Assembly: GCA_949290575.1 (NCBI GenBank)
Contig: CASESJ010000003.1
Coordinates: forward strand, 147,040 to 211,039
Direction: 5' to 3'
DNA: 64,000 nucleotides
Source: an uncultured Clostridia bacterium
Lineage (GTDB): Bacteria > Bacillota > Clostridia > Christensenellales > Borkfalkiaceae
Under the pieces are notes generated by a model. That model ran no database searches. It was not told where the DNA came from and saw only the letters and a list, made by a program, of their open reading frames with translations. Position 1 is the first letter of the stretch. Every line of letters starts with the position of its first letter. Position numbers and translations under genes: made by a program. This document shows, in pieces, positions 8,287 through 16,334 of the stretch.

Positions 8287-8904
8287 ATGAACAAAGCTAT
8301 ACCCGTATTTTCGTTGCAGAGGTTGCCCGTCTACCTCAATTATCTTCGCGGGCTGACGGATGACGACGAAAACAACTTCATCTCTTCGGGCAGAATTGCA
8401 ACTGCTCTTGGCTTCGGCGAAGTGCTGGTCAGAAAAGACCTCGCTTACACCGGCTGTGCGGGCAGACCCAAGGTGGGCTACCCCCGCGCAGAGCTTATAG
8501 CCGCTCTGGAAGAGTTCCTCTGCGTCAACGCCCGCAAGACGGCGGTCATAATAGGCGTGGGCGGGCTGGGCAGCGCGCTTTTAAGCTACGGCGGTTTCGA
8601 GCATTACGGCTTTCAGGTGCCCGTCGCATTCGACAGCGACCCCGCAAAGATAGGCACATATATATCGGGCAAGCCCGTGCTGGACGTGAACGACCTTGAA
8701 AAGGGCTGTAAGGATGTCGGCGCGGTGCTGGCGATAATCGCCGTCCCCGCCTCGGCTGCTCACAGCGTGGGCGAACAGCTCAGGCTGGCGGGAATTAAAG
8801 CCATACTCAACTTCGCGCCCGTTCAGCTAAATCTGGGCGAAGAGGTAAAGGTCATAAATATGGACGTAGCAGCTAACCTCGCCGTTCTTTCGGCAATGAT
8901 TTAA
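8287..8904 (+). CDS. rex: Redox-sensing transcriptional repressor Rex
   Basis: A dimeric repressor that leaves DNA when NADH/NAD+ rises, so fermentative NADH-oxidising genes are induced. The 205 residues comprise an N-terminal winged helix (about 1-75, including the GRIATALGF-GEVLVRKDLAY recognition region and GRPKVGY) and a Rossmann domain with GVGGLGSAL (about 94-102). Rex normally controls alcohol dehydrogenases and hydrogenases, both present in this window, but I could not identify a convincing Rex operator. It is cotranscribed with the sugar kinase, linking glycolytic flux and redox control. Confidence 0.95.
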   Translation: MNKAIPVFSLQRLPVYLNYLRGLTDDDENNFISSGRIATALGFGEVLVRKDLAYTGCAGRPKVGYPRAELIAALEEFLCVNARKTAVIIGVGGLGSALLSYGGFEHYGFQVPVAFDSDPAKIGTYISGKPVLDVNDLEKGCKDVGAVLAIIAVPASAAHSVGEQLRLAGIKAILNFAPVQLNLGEEVKVINMDVAANLAVLSAMI

Positions 8905-8915
8905 TTGTTTATACA

Positions 8916-8948
8916 GCCGCTCTACCGACGGTAGAGCGGCTTTTTTTT
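8916..8948 (+). terminator. rex terminator
   Basis: An 11-bp stem GCCGCTCTACC / GGTAGAGCGGC is followed by eight T. Confidence 0.92.
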
Positions 8949-8997
8949 ATAGTAGAGTGCGCCGTTAAATCGTAGATTTAAAGTAATCGGCATTTTA

Positions 8998-9026
8998 TTG
9001 ACTTTGCTTTCGCGCTTTTGTAAACT
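8998..9026 (+). promoter_or_regulatory. Promoter of the first degV
   Basis: TTGACT (8998-9003), a 17-bp spacer and TAAACT (9021-9026). Confidence 0.7.
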
Positions 9027-9087
9027 TCATATGTAAATAAAATTTTATCGGTTGCGCCTGAAGGCGCGCATACGGAGGCAACTTAAA

Positions 9088-9978
9088 ATGTCACAGTACA
9101 AGATAACCTGTTGTTCCACATGCGATCTGTCCGCCGAGCACCTCAGAGCTCTCGGCGTGCCCTTCGCAAAATATCACTATATAATAGACGGCGTCGACTA
9201 TTCCGACGACCTCTTTTCCACATCCACGCCAGAAGAATTCTACGGCAAAATAGACGGCGGCGCAATGCCCACCACCTCGCAGGTGACGCCCGAAGAGCTT
9301 ATATCTCTCTGGAAACCCATCCTTGACGGCGGAGAGGACATACTTCACATAGAATTTTCCTCGGGGCTTTCGGGCGGATTTACCTCGGCAAAGCTTGCAA
9401 AAGCCGAAATCGAAAAGGACTATAAGGGCAGAAAAATCATACTCGTAGACTCGCTCGCCGCGTCGTCGGGCTACGGACTGCTCGTGGATAAGGCTGTGGA
9501 ACTCAAAGAGGGCGGCATGTCTATGGAGGAGCTCGCCGACTGGCTGGAGGAAAACAAACTCCGCCTGCGCCACTGGTTCTTTTCGACCAATCTTCAGCAC
9601 TTCAAGCGCGGCGGCAGAATTTCCGCGACGGCGGCGGCAGTGGGCTCTGTGCTCAATATCTGTCCCGTAATGGACGTCAATTCGGAGGGCAAGCTTATAG
9701 TCCGCAAGAAGGCTCTCGGCAAGAAAAAGGCAATAAGAGAGATGTTCAACATTATGAGCGAACAGGCAGAGGGCGGTCAGGACTACAACGGCAAGTGCTT
9801 CATTTCCCACTCGCGCGTTCCCGTCGACGCTCTGGCTCTCGCCTCGCTCATAGAGGAGAATTTCCCCTCGTTGTGCGGCAAGGTCGAAATCGACAATATC
9901 GGCACGGTAATAGGCTCGCACACCGGTCCCGGTTGCGTCGCGCTCTTCTTCTTCAGCTCGGACAAGCGCACTCTCTGA
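9088..9978 (+). CDS. DegV family fatty-acid-binding protein (FakB-like)
   Basis: DegV proteins hold one fatty acid; partners of FakA present it for phosphorylation. The 296-residue protein has STCDLSAE near the N terminus, TTSQVTPEE, the FSSGLSGG carboxylate-binding loop, VDSLAASSGYG and HFKRGGRIS, the usual DegV order. The start is the ATG before SQYKITCC, placed correctly after GGAGG; twelve further upstream in-frame codons have no ribosome site. It has its own promoter and terminator. A second DegV lies at 44074-44922. No fakA is in the window. Confidence 0.92.
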   Translation: MSQYKITCCSTCDLSAEHLRALGVPFAKYHYIIDGVDYSDDLFSTSTPEEFYGKIDGGAMPTTSQVTPEELISLWKPILDGGEDILHIEFSSGLSGGFTSAKLAKAEIEKDYKGRKIILVDSLAASSGYGLLVDKAVELKEGGMSMEELADWLEENKLRLRHWFFSTNLQHFKRGGRISATAAAVGSVLNICPVMDVNSEGKLIVRKKALGKKKAIREMFNIMSEQAEGGQDYNGKCFISHSRVPVDALALASLIEENFPSLCGKVEIDNIGTVIGSHTGPGCVALFFFSSDKRTL

Positions 9979-10299
9979 TTGCTTGCTCTGCATAAAATTT
10001 TCATTTTTTGGCTCAGACCGAAAAGCCGCCCGACAGTTCTGCTGTCGGGCGGCTCTGTTTTTAAAAATTGTTCTGCAAAGTCATTGCGCTGCCTCAAATA
10101 TGCGAATGTTTTTTGCATACAAATTCAGTATCCGACGCATGAGCGGCGAGACGGGCACGATGACGGGCGGCGTCGGAGAACAGGAGGAATCATTTAACGG
10201 GGCTTTTGAATTTTTAATGTTTTGTCGTAAAGAGACGTTTCAATGGTCGGCAGAGCGCAAAGGGGGCATACTTTGCAATATTCAAAATAAATATATAAA
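9979..10299. other. Intergenic stretch, terminator then no recognised gene
   Basis: It begins with the DegV terminator. The rest (about 10060-10299) contains an open frame of about 100 codons that resembles nothing, is low in the codon bias of neighbouring genes and lacks a ribosome site; I do not call it a gene. Confidence 0.5.
10024..10054 (+). terminator. Terminator of the first degV
   Basis: A 13-bp stem AGCCGCCCGACAG / CTGTCGGGCGGCT is followed by CTGTTTTT. Confidence 0.85.
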
Positions 10300-11496
10300 G
10301 TGAAAGATTGCAGGACGGGTACACAATTTGTTTTCGTTGCTCTGGGCGCGGCGTTCGGGCTGGGCAACGCAATGCGCTTTCCCGCGCTCTGTCTGTACTA
10401 TGGCGGGGCGTTCGTCATAGCGTATGTAATAGTGCTTGCGGCATTTGCTCTGCCCCTTCTGAGCGCGGAGCTGTATATCGGCGGCAGGATGAAAAATTTC
10501 TCCCGTCGTCCCGCGGGAATGTGTCGTGCGTGGGGAGCGGTCAGGGACGCTGCGTGTATAAACTCCGCAGCGATAACAATATATTACATAACAATAATTT
10601 CGCTGCTTGCCGTGCGCGTCTGTACGTTCTACGGCAGCATTAACGCAGGTTACCCCTCGGATATTCCCGAGGCAACGCCCTTTTTTGCCGCGCTGTGCTG
10701 TTGCGCACTCGCCTTCATGCTTACGAGGAAATCTCAGAGCCGCGCCCGCCTCGCCGCGCTTTCGGTGTGTATGCAGGTTGTATTTTTTGCTGCTATGGCG
10801 GTCAGAGGAATGGCGGAGGAGGGCAGCCTTTCCGCGCTTTCGTACATCTTCCGCACGGACGAAGGCGCGTTCGCCGACTGCGAACTGTGGTTCTCCGCGC
10901 TCGGGCAGGCATTGCTTTCGCTGTCGCTGGCGGCGGGAGTAATGCCCTGCCTCGCTTCGGAAATGCCCGAAGGCAGCCGTCCCGCCCGATTTACGGCTAT
11001 AATTCTCTGCGCAAATTTCGTCGGCGGAATTCTGTCCTCAATAGCAACTCTGTCGCTCGCCTACTCCTGCGGACTGCTCGACGGAATAACCAACTCGGGC
11101 ATAGACAACGCCTTCAATATATTTCCCGCCGCGCTCTCGGCGGCGTTCGGCAGAGGCGCGGTTGCAGGCGTCGTCGGCAGTATGTTCTATGCCGTGCTCA
11201 CCCTGACAGCCTTCGTCTCGGCGTTGTCGCTCGTCCGCCCGCTCTTTTTAAGGCTTACAGCAGAGCTCTCCGCCCGCTCGGCTGCCATGACGCTCTGTGC
11301 CTGCATATTCGCGCTCGGACTGCCCTTTTCCCTGGGCGCAGACTATTCCGTTGCCGACTATGTGTGCTGCAATATCGTCGCGCCTGTCGTGGCGGCGTGC
11401 GAATGTATGTGCGTTGCCTCGGCATACCTGCGCAAAAACGCACCCCTTTCGCGCTTTTTTGGCGCGGCGCGCAGATTTACGCGCTTAAACAGATAA
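10300..11496 (+). CDS. NSS (sodium:neurotransmitter symporter) family transporter
   Basis: A probable Na+-coupled amino-acid or amine importer of the LeuT fold. TM1-TM2 match the family well: FVALGAAFGLGNAMRFP, with the unwound GxGN segment that binds Na+ and substrate, then GGAFVIAYVI and PLLSAELYIG. About eleven hydrophobic segments follow. At 398 residues it is shorter than LeuT-type members (about 450-510). The only in-frame start is GTG at 10300, bounded by a TAA four codons upstream, and no Shine-Dalgarno sequence precedes it. Substrate is unknown. It converges on the glycosyltransferase across a shared terminator. Confidence 0.85.
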   Translation: MKDCRTGTQFVFVALGAAFGLGNAMRFPALCLYYGGAFVIAYVIVLAAFALPLLSAELYIGGRMKNFSRRPAGMCRAWGAVRDAACINSAAITIYYITIISLLAVRVCTFYGSINAGYPSDIPEATPFFAALCCCALAFMLTRKSQSRARLAALSVCMQVVFFAAMAVRGMAEEGSLSALSYIFRTDEGAFADCELWFSALGQALLSLSLAAGVMPCLASEMPEGSRPARFTAIILCANFVGGILSSIATLSLAYSCGLLDGITNSGIDNAFNIFPAALSAAFGRGAVAGVVGSMFYAVLTLTAFVSALSLVRPLFLRLTAELSARSAAMTLCACIFALGLPFSLGADYSVADYVCCNIVAPVVAACECMCVASAYLRKNAPLSRFFGAARRFTRLNR

Positions 11497-11547
11497 TGGC
11501 GCGGCGCAGAATGCTGTATTAAGGTTGAAAACTTTATAGAAAAAAAC

Positions 11548-11580
11548 AGGCGGAGCGCGTAAAGATTACGCGCTCCGCCT
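11548..11580. terminator. Bidirectional terminator, transporter / glycosyltransferase
   Basis: A 15-bp perfect stem starting AGGCGGAGCGCGTAA with loop AGA; an A run precedes and TTGAAATATT follows, so it serves both convergent genes. Confidence 0.85.
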
Positions 11581-11615
11581 TGAAATATTATTCTTAAATG
11601 TTAATCATCAGGCAT

Positions 11616-12776
11616 TCAGATTTCTGTCTGAATTGCGGGAACAAAATTTATGTTCCCGTCTGTGCGTGGGTCCCGTATTTCGTCGGCGAACATCCTTTCA
11701 GCCTTTTCGAGCGACAGCTCGAGGCTGTATTTTTTAGCCGATTCGGCATAAACTTTGCCCATGACCTCGCGTTCGGCGTCGCGTTCGTACCAGTAGTCGA
11801 TTTTTTCGGCGAGCGAAAATTCGTTGTTGTCGGTGAAAAGCGAGCGTTCGTCCAGAGCGAACTGGGGAGTGGCGGAGGCTGCGCTGTCTGCAATTACGGG
11901 CACAAGTCCGCAGGCGATTGCTTCGAGTGCGGCAATGGCTTCAATCTCCACAGACGCCGCGTGAACGTACAAATCGCCGCTCTGCAGTTTCTTTATCAGG
12001 TCTTCCTTTTTGAGGAAGTCAAACGTTACGTCTACGTCAAGTTTCTGCGCAAGTTTTTTAAGAGCCTTCTTTCTCGGTCCGTTTCCGAGCAGGGTGAGGT
12101 GAATATCCTGCTTGTGTCTGGAATTTGCGATGGCTTTTATGAGCACCTGCTGATTTTTTTCGGGCGCGAGCCTGCCGGTCATAATAATTTCGAACTTATC
12201 GTTTGCAACTTTCTTCGGCGCGGGAACGAAGGCGGGGTCATAGCCGTTGGATATGACGTAAAGTTCGTTGCCGTAGCCGTGTTCGGCAAGCTGCCTTGCG
12301 ATAAAGGCGGAGGGGCAGTGTATGCGCCTGAATTTTTTATAGAACGTGTGCTTCAGGTAGAAGTACACGAGGGTGTTGAAGGGTTTGCACCAGCTCAGGT
12401 GAGCGTTGTACGAGACGTTTTCGGGCTGAACGTGGAATGCCGCCGTGGTGGGAATGCCCATTTCGTCGGCGAGCTCCTTGCATTTCTTTTCGAGCTTGAA
12501 GGGGAAGATGAAGTGCACTATGTCCACGCCTTCGAACGCCTTGCGTATGCGCTTTTTATCGAACTTGCCGAATTTTATCTGATTGAGGGCGGAGACCTCG
12601 GTCAGAACGGGAACATAGCGTTCCTTTACGTTGCAGTCGTCAGGACCGTCCGCGCCTATGGCGACAAGGCGCACCTCGTGTCCGCGTGCGCGCAGTCCCT
12701 CGGTAAAGCGCAGAGCGGTTATCACCGAGCCGTTTGTTTTGTTGTCGATTAAGTCGATTACTATCGCAATTACCAT
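11616..12776 (-). CDS. GT4 family glycosyltransferase
   Basis: Transfers a nucleotide-activated sugar with a GT-B fold; the acceptor is unknown (a glycolipid or surface glycan is plausible for a lone gene). The 386-residue protein has an N-terminal acceptor domain with TNGSVITALRFTEGL, the linker SNGYDPAFVP, the C-domain start MTGRLAPEKNQQVLI and the donor-site EX7E motif in VEIEAIAALEA. The architecture resembles processive diacylglycerol glucosyltransferases. AAAGGTAAAATT precedes the ATG. It is divergent from the two-component operon. Confidence 0.88.
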   Translation of the reverse strand: MVIAIVIDLIDNKTNGSVITALRFTEGLRARGHEVRLVAIGADGPDDCNVKERYVPVLTEVSALNQIKFGKFDKKRIRKAFEGVDIVHFIFPFKLEKKCKELADEMGIPTTAAFHVQPENVSYNAHLSWCKPFNTLVYFYLKHTFYKKFRRIHCPSAFIARQLAEHGYGNELYVISNGYDPAFVPAPKKVANDKFEIIMTGRLAPEKNQQVLIKAIANSRHKQDIHLTLLGNGPRKKALKKLAQKLDVDVTFDFLKKEDLIKKLQSGDLYVHAASVEIEAIAALEAIACGLVPVIADSAASATPQFALDERSLFTDNNEFSLAEKIDYWYERDAEREVMGKVYAESAKKYSLELSLEKAERMFADEIRDPRTDGNINFVPAIQTEI

Positions 12777-12837
12777 AATTTTACCTTTTACTGTCTATAT
12801 GTTAAGCGACAAAAGTAAATTGATTATAAACTAACTG

Positions 12838-12866
12838 TTGATTTTTTCCAAAAAATATTATATACT
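12838..12866 (+). promoter_or_regulatory. Promoter of the two-component/ABC operon
   Basis: TTGATT (12838-12843), a 17-bp spacer and TATACT (12861-12866). Confidence 0.65.
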
Positions 12867-12912
12867 CATCTAAGCTGATAAAAGCTTTTTTCAGATATTT
12901 CAGGGTGAATAA

Positions 12913-13584
12913 ATGGCAAAAATTCTCATAGTCGAAGACGACGTCAATCTGCGCATGCTTATGACGCTCCGTCTTAAAAGCAAATACGAGGTCGAGGCGG
13001 TTTCAAACGGAGCCGAGGCACTTAAAAAGTGCGAGGAGGGCGGCACAGACCTCATTGTCACGGACATTATGATGCCCGTCATGGACGGCTATGCCCTCGT
13101 GGAAAATCTGCGCTCTACGGGCAATCTCACACCCGTCATAATGCTCACCGCCAAGGACGCTATGAACGACAAGGGCAGAGGCTTTGCCGCAGGTACGGAC
13201 GATTACCTCACCAAGCCCGTCAACTTCGAGGAGCTGACGTGGCGCATAGACGCGCTTTTGAGGCGCAGCAAAATAGCAAACGAGGGCAAAATCACGATAG
13301 GCGAGGTCGTCGTGGACAAACAGTCCTTCACGGTGACGCGCGGCGAGATTTCCTACGAGCTTCCCACTAAGGAATTTCAGCTTCTGTATCTCCTTTTGTC
13401 CTATCCGGGCAAGATATTCACCAAGGAAAATATACTCGACAGCGTGTGGGGATATTCTTCGGAAAGCGACGAATATACCGTCCGCACGCACATAAACAGA
13501 CTGAGAAACAAGTTCGAAAATTTCCCCGAGTTCGAAATCACGACGATACGCGGAGTGGGATATAAGGCGGTGATTAAAAAATGA
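12913..13584 (+). CDS. OmpR/PhoB-type response regulator
   Basis: A DNA-binding response regulator of 223 residues. The receiver domain has the acidic pocket (E8, D9, D10), phospho-acceptor D51 in VTDIMMPVMDG, and K in LTKPVNFEE. The C-terminal winged helix runs from about 130 to the end, with LPTKEFQLLYLLL and the recognition helix EYTVRTHINRLRNKF. The stop overlaps the kinase start by four bases. It likely controls the downstream exporter and its own operon. Confidence 0.95.
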   Translation: MAKILIVEDDVNLRMLMTLRLKSKYEVEAVSNGAEALKKCEEGGTDLIVTDIMMPVMDGYALVENLRSTGNLTPVIMLTAKDAMNDKGRGFAAGTDDYLTKPVNFEELTWRIDALLRRSKIANEGKITIGEVVVDKQSFTVTRGEISYELPTKEFQLLYLLLSYPGKIFTKENILDSVWGYSSESDEYTVRTHINRLRNKFENFPEFEITTIRGVGYKAVIKK

Positions 13585-14606
13585 GCGATAAAAAAGGCGG
13601 AAAAAAGCGCGCTCTGCCCGTTCACGGACTGATAATAGCTGCGCTCAGTTTTATACTCGTGCTCATTGTGGGCGAGATAGTCGTCTACGTCGTGCAGACA
13701 GTCGCCTCAAAGACTGCGGGCGTGGCGGAAGGTTCGATAATCACGCTCTTTGTGATACCTTCCATCGCGCTGCTCATAACCTGTGCGGTAATATATCTTA
13801 ACCACCGCACGCTTCAGACCTCAAAGACGCTCATAGACGCGCTCAACAGAGTGGCGGACGGCGACTATAACGCAAAAATACCCTACAAGCGTCTCGACGG
13901 ATTCAACTCGGTCTATGAAAATTTCAACAAAATGACCGAAGAACTCAAGAGCGTCAAGGCTCTGAGGGAGGATTTCGTGCACGATTTTTCGCACGAATTC
14001 AAGACGCCCATAGCCTCGATAAACGGCTTTGCAAATCTCCTTCTCGAGGACGGCGTAAGCGAGGACGAACGCCGTCAGATAATAAAGATTATCGCCGACG
14101 AATCGGACAGACTTTCCCGCCTTGCGGAGAGCATGCTCGCCCTTTCGAAGATAGAAAATCAGCAATTCCTCGGCGAGAGCAAAAAGTTCCGTCTGGATCT
14201 GCAGATAAAAGATTGCATAATCCTTCTTCAGCGGCAGTGGGAGGAAAAGAACATAGAAATTTCTTCGTCCCTCGCGCGCATAGCGTATACGGGCGACGAA
14301 AATCTTTTAAAGCAGGTGTGGCTCAATCTTCTGTCCAACGCAATAAAGTATACGCCGCAGGGCGGCAGAATAGAGGTCGGGCTGAAGCGCGAGAACGGAA
14401 ACATAGTTGCCTGCGTGAAGGACAGCGGCATAGGTATTCCGCAGGAGGCGATACCCAAGATATTCGAAAAGTACTACCAGGTATCTTCCGGCTCGGGCAA
14501 CGGGCTGGGACTTGCCATATGTAAGCGCATCTGCGAGCTCAGCGGCGGACAGATAAGCGTAACGAGCGAGGTCGGAAAGGGTTCGGTGTTCACGGTTACC
14601 CTCTGA
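13581..14606 (+). CDS. Sensor histidine kinase, short extracellular loop
   Basis: A membrane kinase of 341 residues paired with the preceding regulator. Two transmembrane helices (about 14-38 and 51-73) are separated by only about a dozen residues outside the membrane, followed by HAMP, the HisKA box HDFSHEFKTPIASINGF with the phospho-His, and HATPase motifs NLLSNAIKYTP, DSGIGIP and GNGLGLAICK. Kinases with such small loops usually sense through the membrane or a partner transporter, which fits the ABC exporter genes 33 bases downstream. Confidence 0.93.
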   Translation: MSDKKGGKKRALPVHGLIIAALSFILVLIVGEIVVYVVQTVASKTAGVAEGSIITLFVIPSIALLITCAVIYLNHRTLQTSKTLIDALNRVADGDYNAKIPYKRLDGFNSVYENFNKMTEELKSVKALREDFVHDFSHEFKTPIASINGFANLLLEDGVSEDERRQIIKIIADESDRLSRLAESMLALSKIENQQFLGESKKFRLDLQIKDCIILLQRQWEEKNIEISSSLARIAYTGDENLLKQVWLNLLSNAIKYTPQGGRIEVGLKRENGNIVACVKDSGIGIPQEAIPKIFEKYYQVSSGSGNGLGLAICKRICELSGGQISVTSEVGKGSVFTVTL

Positions 14607-14639
14607 TTTTTCCCGCGCGTCGCATGAGCGGAGGCTGAA

Positions 14640-16334
14640 ATGAAAAAGACGCTCGTATATCTGAAACCATATTCGGCAACGGCAATCCAGGGACTGATAG
14701 TAAAGTTTGTGGGTTCTATTGCCGAACTTTTTTTACCCCTGCTTTTAGAGTACATAATAGACGAAGTCGTCCCGACGGGCGACCTCAATATGGTGCTGTG
14801 GATGGGGCTTGCCATGCTCGTATGTTCGCTCGTCGCGCTGTTCGGCAACATACTTGCCAACAGGCTTTCCGTAAAGGCGGCGGCAAATATGACGCACGAT
14901 TTGAGGTACGACCTCTTTGCCAAGACCTCGCGCTTAAAGAGCGGTCAGGTCGACGAAATAACCGTGCCCTCGCTCGTTTCGAGGCTGACTTCGGACAGTT
15001 ACTACGTCAATCAGATGGTTGCCCGTTCCCTGAGGCTGGGAATAAGAGCTCCCATACTGCTCATAGGCGGAATAATTCTGACGTTCATAATCGACTGGAG
15101 GCTGGCTCTCGTGCTGTTGGCGTGCGTGCCCTTCGTCATCGTGGCGATAGCGCTTATAACCCGTCAGAGCATACCCTGCTACTTCAACCTGCAGCGCAGC
15201 GGAGACGACATGGTGCGCGCCATGCAGGAGAATATTTCGGGCGTCAGGGTGGTAAAGGCACTCTCCAAAGAGGAGTACGAAACGCGCAAATTCCACGAAG
15301 TGAGCGACCGCCTCGCCCGCACGGAGCTGAGGGCGAACAAGATAATGTCGCTCACCAACCCGCTCGCCACGCTCATACTCAACCTCGGTCTGGTTGCGGT
15401 AATAGTCGTCGGCGCGCTCATCTCGAGCGGCGCGGGCGTCGTGCTGGCATTTCTCTCATACTTCACGATAATTTTAAACGCCATGCTCGGACTTTCAAAA
15501 ATCTTTGTCGTGCTGTCGCGCGGCATCGCGTCTGCGGACAGAATAGAGAAGGTGCTCGAGATGGACGAAAGGCAGGAGGTCGAGGACCGTCCCCGTGACG
15601 AGAGCGGCTGCGCCGTCGCGTTCAGGGATGTCTGCTTTTCGTATAACGGCGTGGAGGATAACCTCACGGACATCAATTTCGAGGTCGGCAGGGGTCAGAC
15701 GCTGGGCATAATAGGAGCTACGGGCAGCGGCAAGACTACGATAATAAACCTTATGATGCGCTTTTACGACGTCCGTTCGGGCGGCGTCTACATAGACGGC
15801 GACGACGTGCGTTCGGTTGCGCCCGAGCTTCTCAGGGCGAAGTTCGGCGTCACCTTTCAGAACGACTTTCTGATGGCGGCGACGGTCAGACAGAACATAG
15901 ATTACGGCAGAAACCTTTCGGAAGAGGATATACAAAAGGGCATAGAGTGCGCGCAGGCGCAGTTTGTGTATACGCTCGAGGGCGGGCTTGAATACAGCCT
16001 CGCTCAGAAGGCGGCAAACCTCTCTGGCGGACAGAAACAGCGACTTACGGTTGCGCGCGCCCTTGCGGGCAATCCGGAGATACTTGTGCTCGACGACAGT
16101 TCCTCCGCGCTCGACTACGAGACGGACGCCGCCATGCGCAAGGCGATAGCCGCGGAATATCCCGACACTACAAAGATAATCATAGCGCAGAGGGTGAGCT
16201 CGGTCATGAACGCAGACAAGATACTCGTTCTGGACGACGGGAAGCAGATAGGCTACGGCACGCATGCCGAGCTTATGGAAGGCTGCGAGGAATACCGTCT
16301 CATCTATCGTTCGCAGATGGGGGAGGATATATGA
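14640..16334 (+). CDS. ABC exporter half-transporter, degenerate ATPase site subunit
   Basis: A membrane domain of six helices fused to an ATPase domain (564 residues). The Walker A GATGSGKTT and signature LSGGQ are intact. Walker B reads LVLDDSSSALD, with Asp instead of the catalytic Glu, and the switch position reads IIAQRVSS, with Gln in place of His. This is the TM287-like member of a heterodimer: it lends LSGGQ to the active site and forms the degenerate site itself. It follows the histidine kinase by 33 bases and overlaps the next gene by four. Substrate is unknown. Confidence 0.93.
   Translation: MKKTLVYLKPYSATAIQGLIVKFVGSIAELFLPLLLEYIIDEVVPTGDLNMVLWMGLAMLVCSLVALFGNILANRLSVKAAANMTHDLRYDLFAKTSRLKSGQVDEITVPSLVSRLTSDSYYVNQMVARSLRLGIRAPILLIGGIILTFIIDWRLALVLLACVPFVIVAIALITRQSIPCYFNLQRSGDDMVRAMQENISGVRVVKALSKEEYETRKFHEVSDRLARTELRANKIMSLTNPLATLILNLGLVAVIVVGALISSGAGVVLAFLSYFTIILNAMLGLSKIFVVLSRGIASADRIEKVLEMDERQEVEDRPRDESGCAVAFRDVCFSYNGVEDNLTDINFEVGRGQTLGIIGATGSGKTTIINLMMRFYDVRSGGVYIDGDDVRSVAPELLRAKFGVTFQNDFLMAATVRQNIDYGRNLSEEDIQKGIECAQAQFVYTLEGGLEYSLAQKAANLSGGQKQRLTVARALAGNPEILVLDDSSSALDYETDAAMRKAIAAEYPDTTKIIIAQRVSSVMNADKILVLDDGKQIGYGTHAELMEGCEEYRLIYRSQMGEDI

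Noticed and set aside
9983..10303. 106-codon open frame before the NSS transporter
   Set aside because: It starts inside the degV terminator region, has no ribosome site, and its composition is unlike neighbouring genes.
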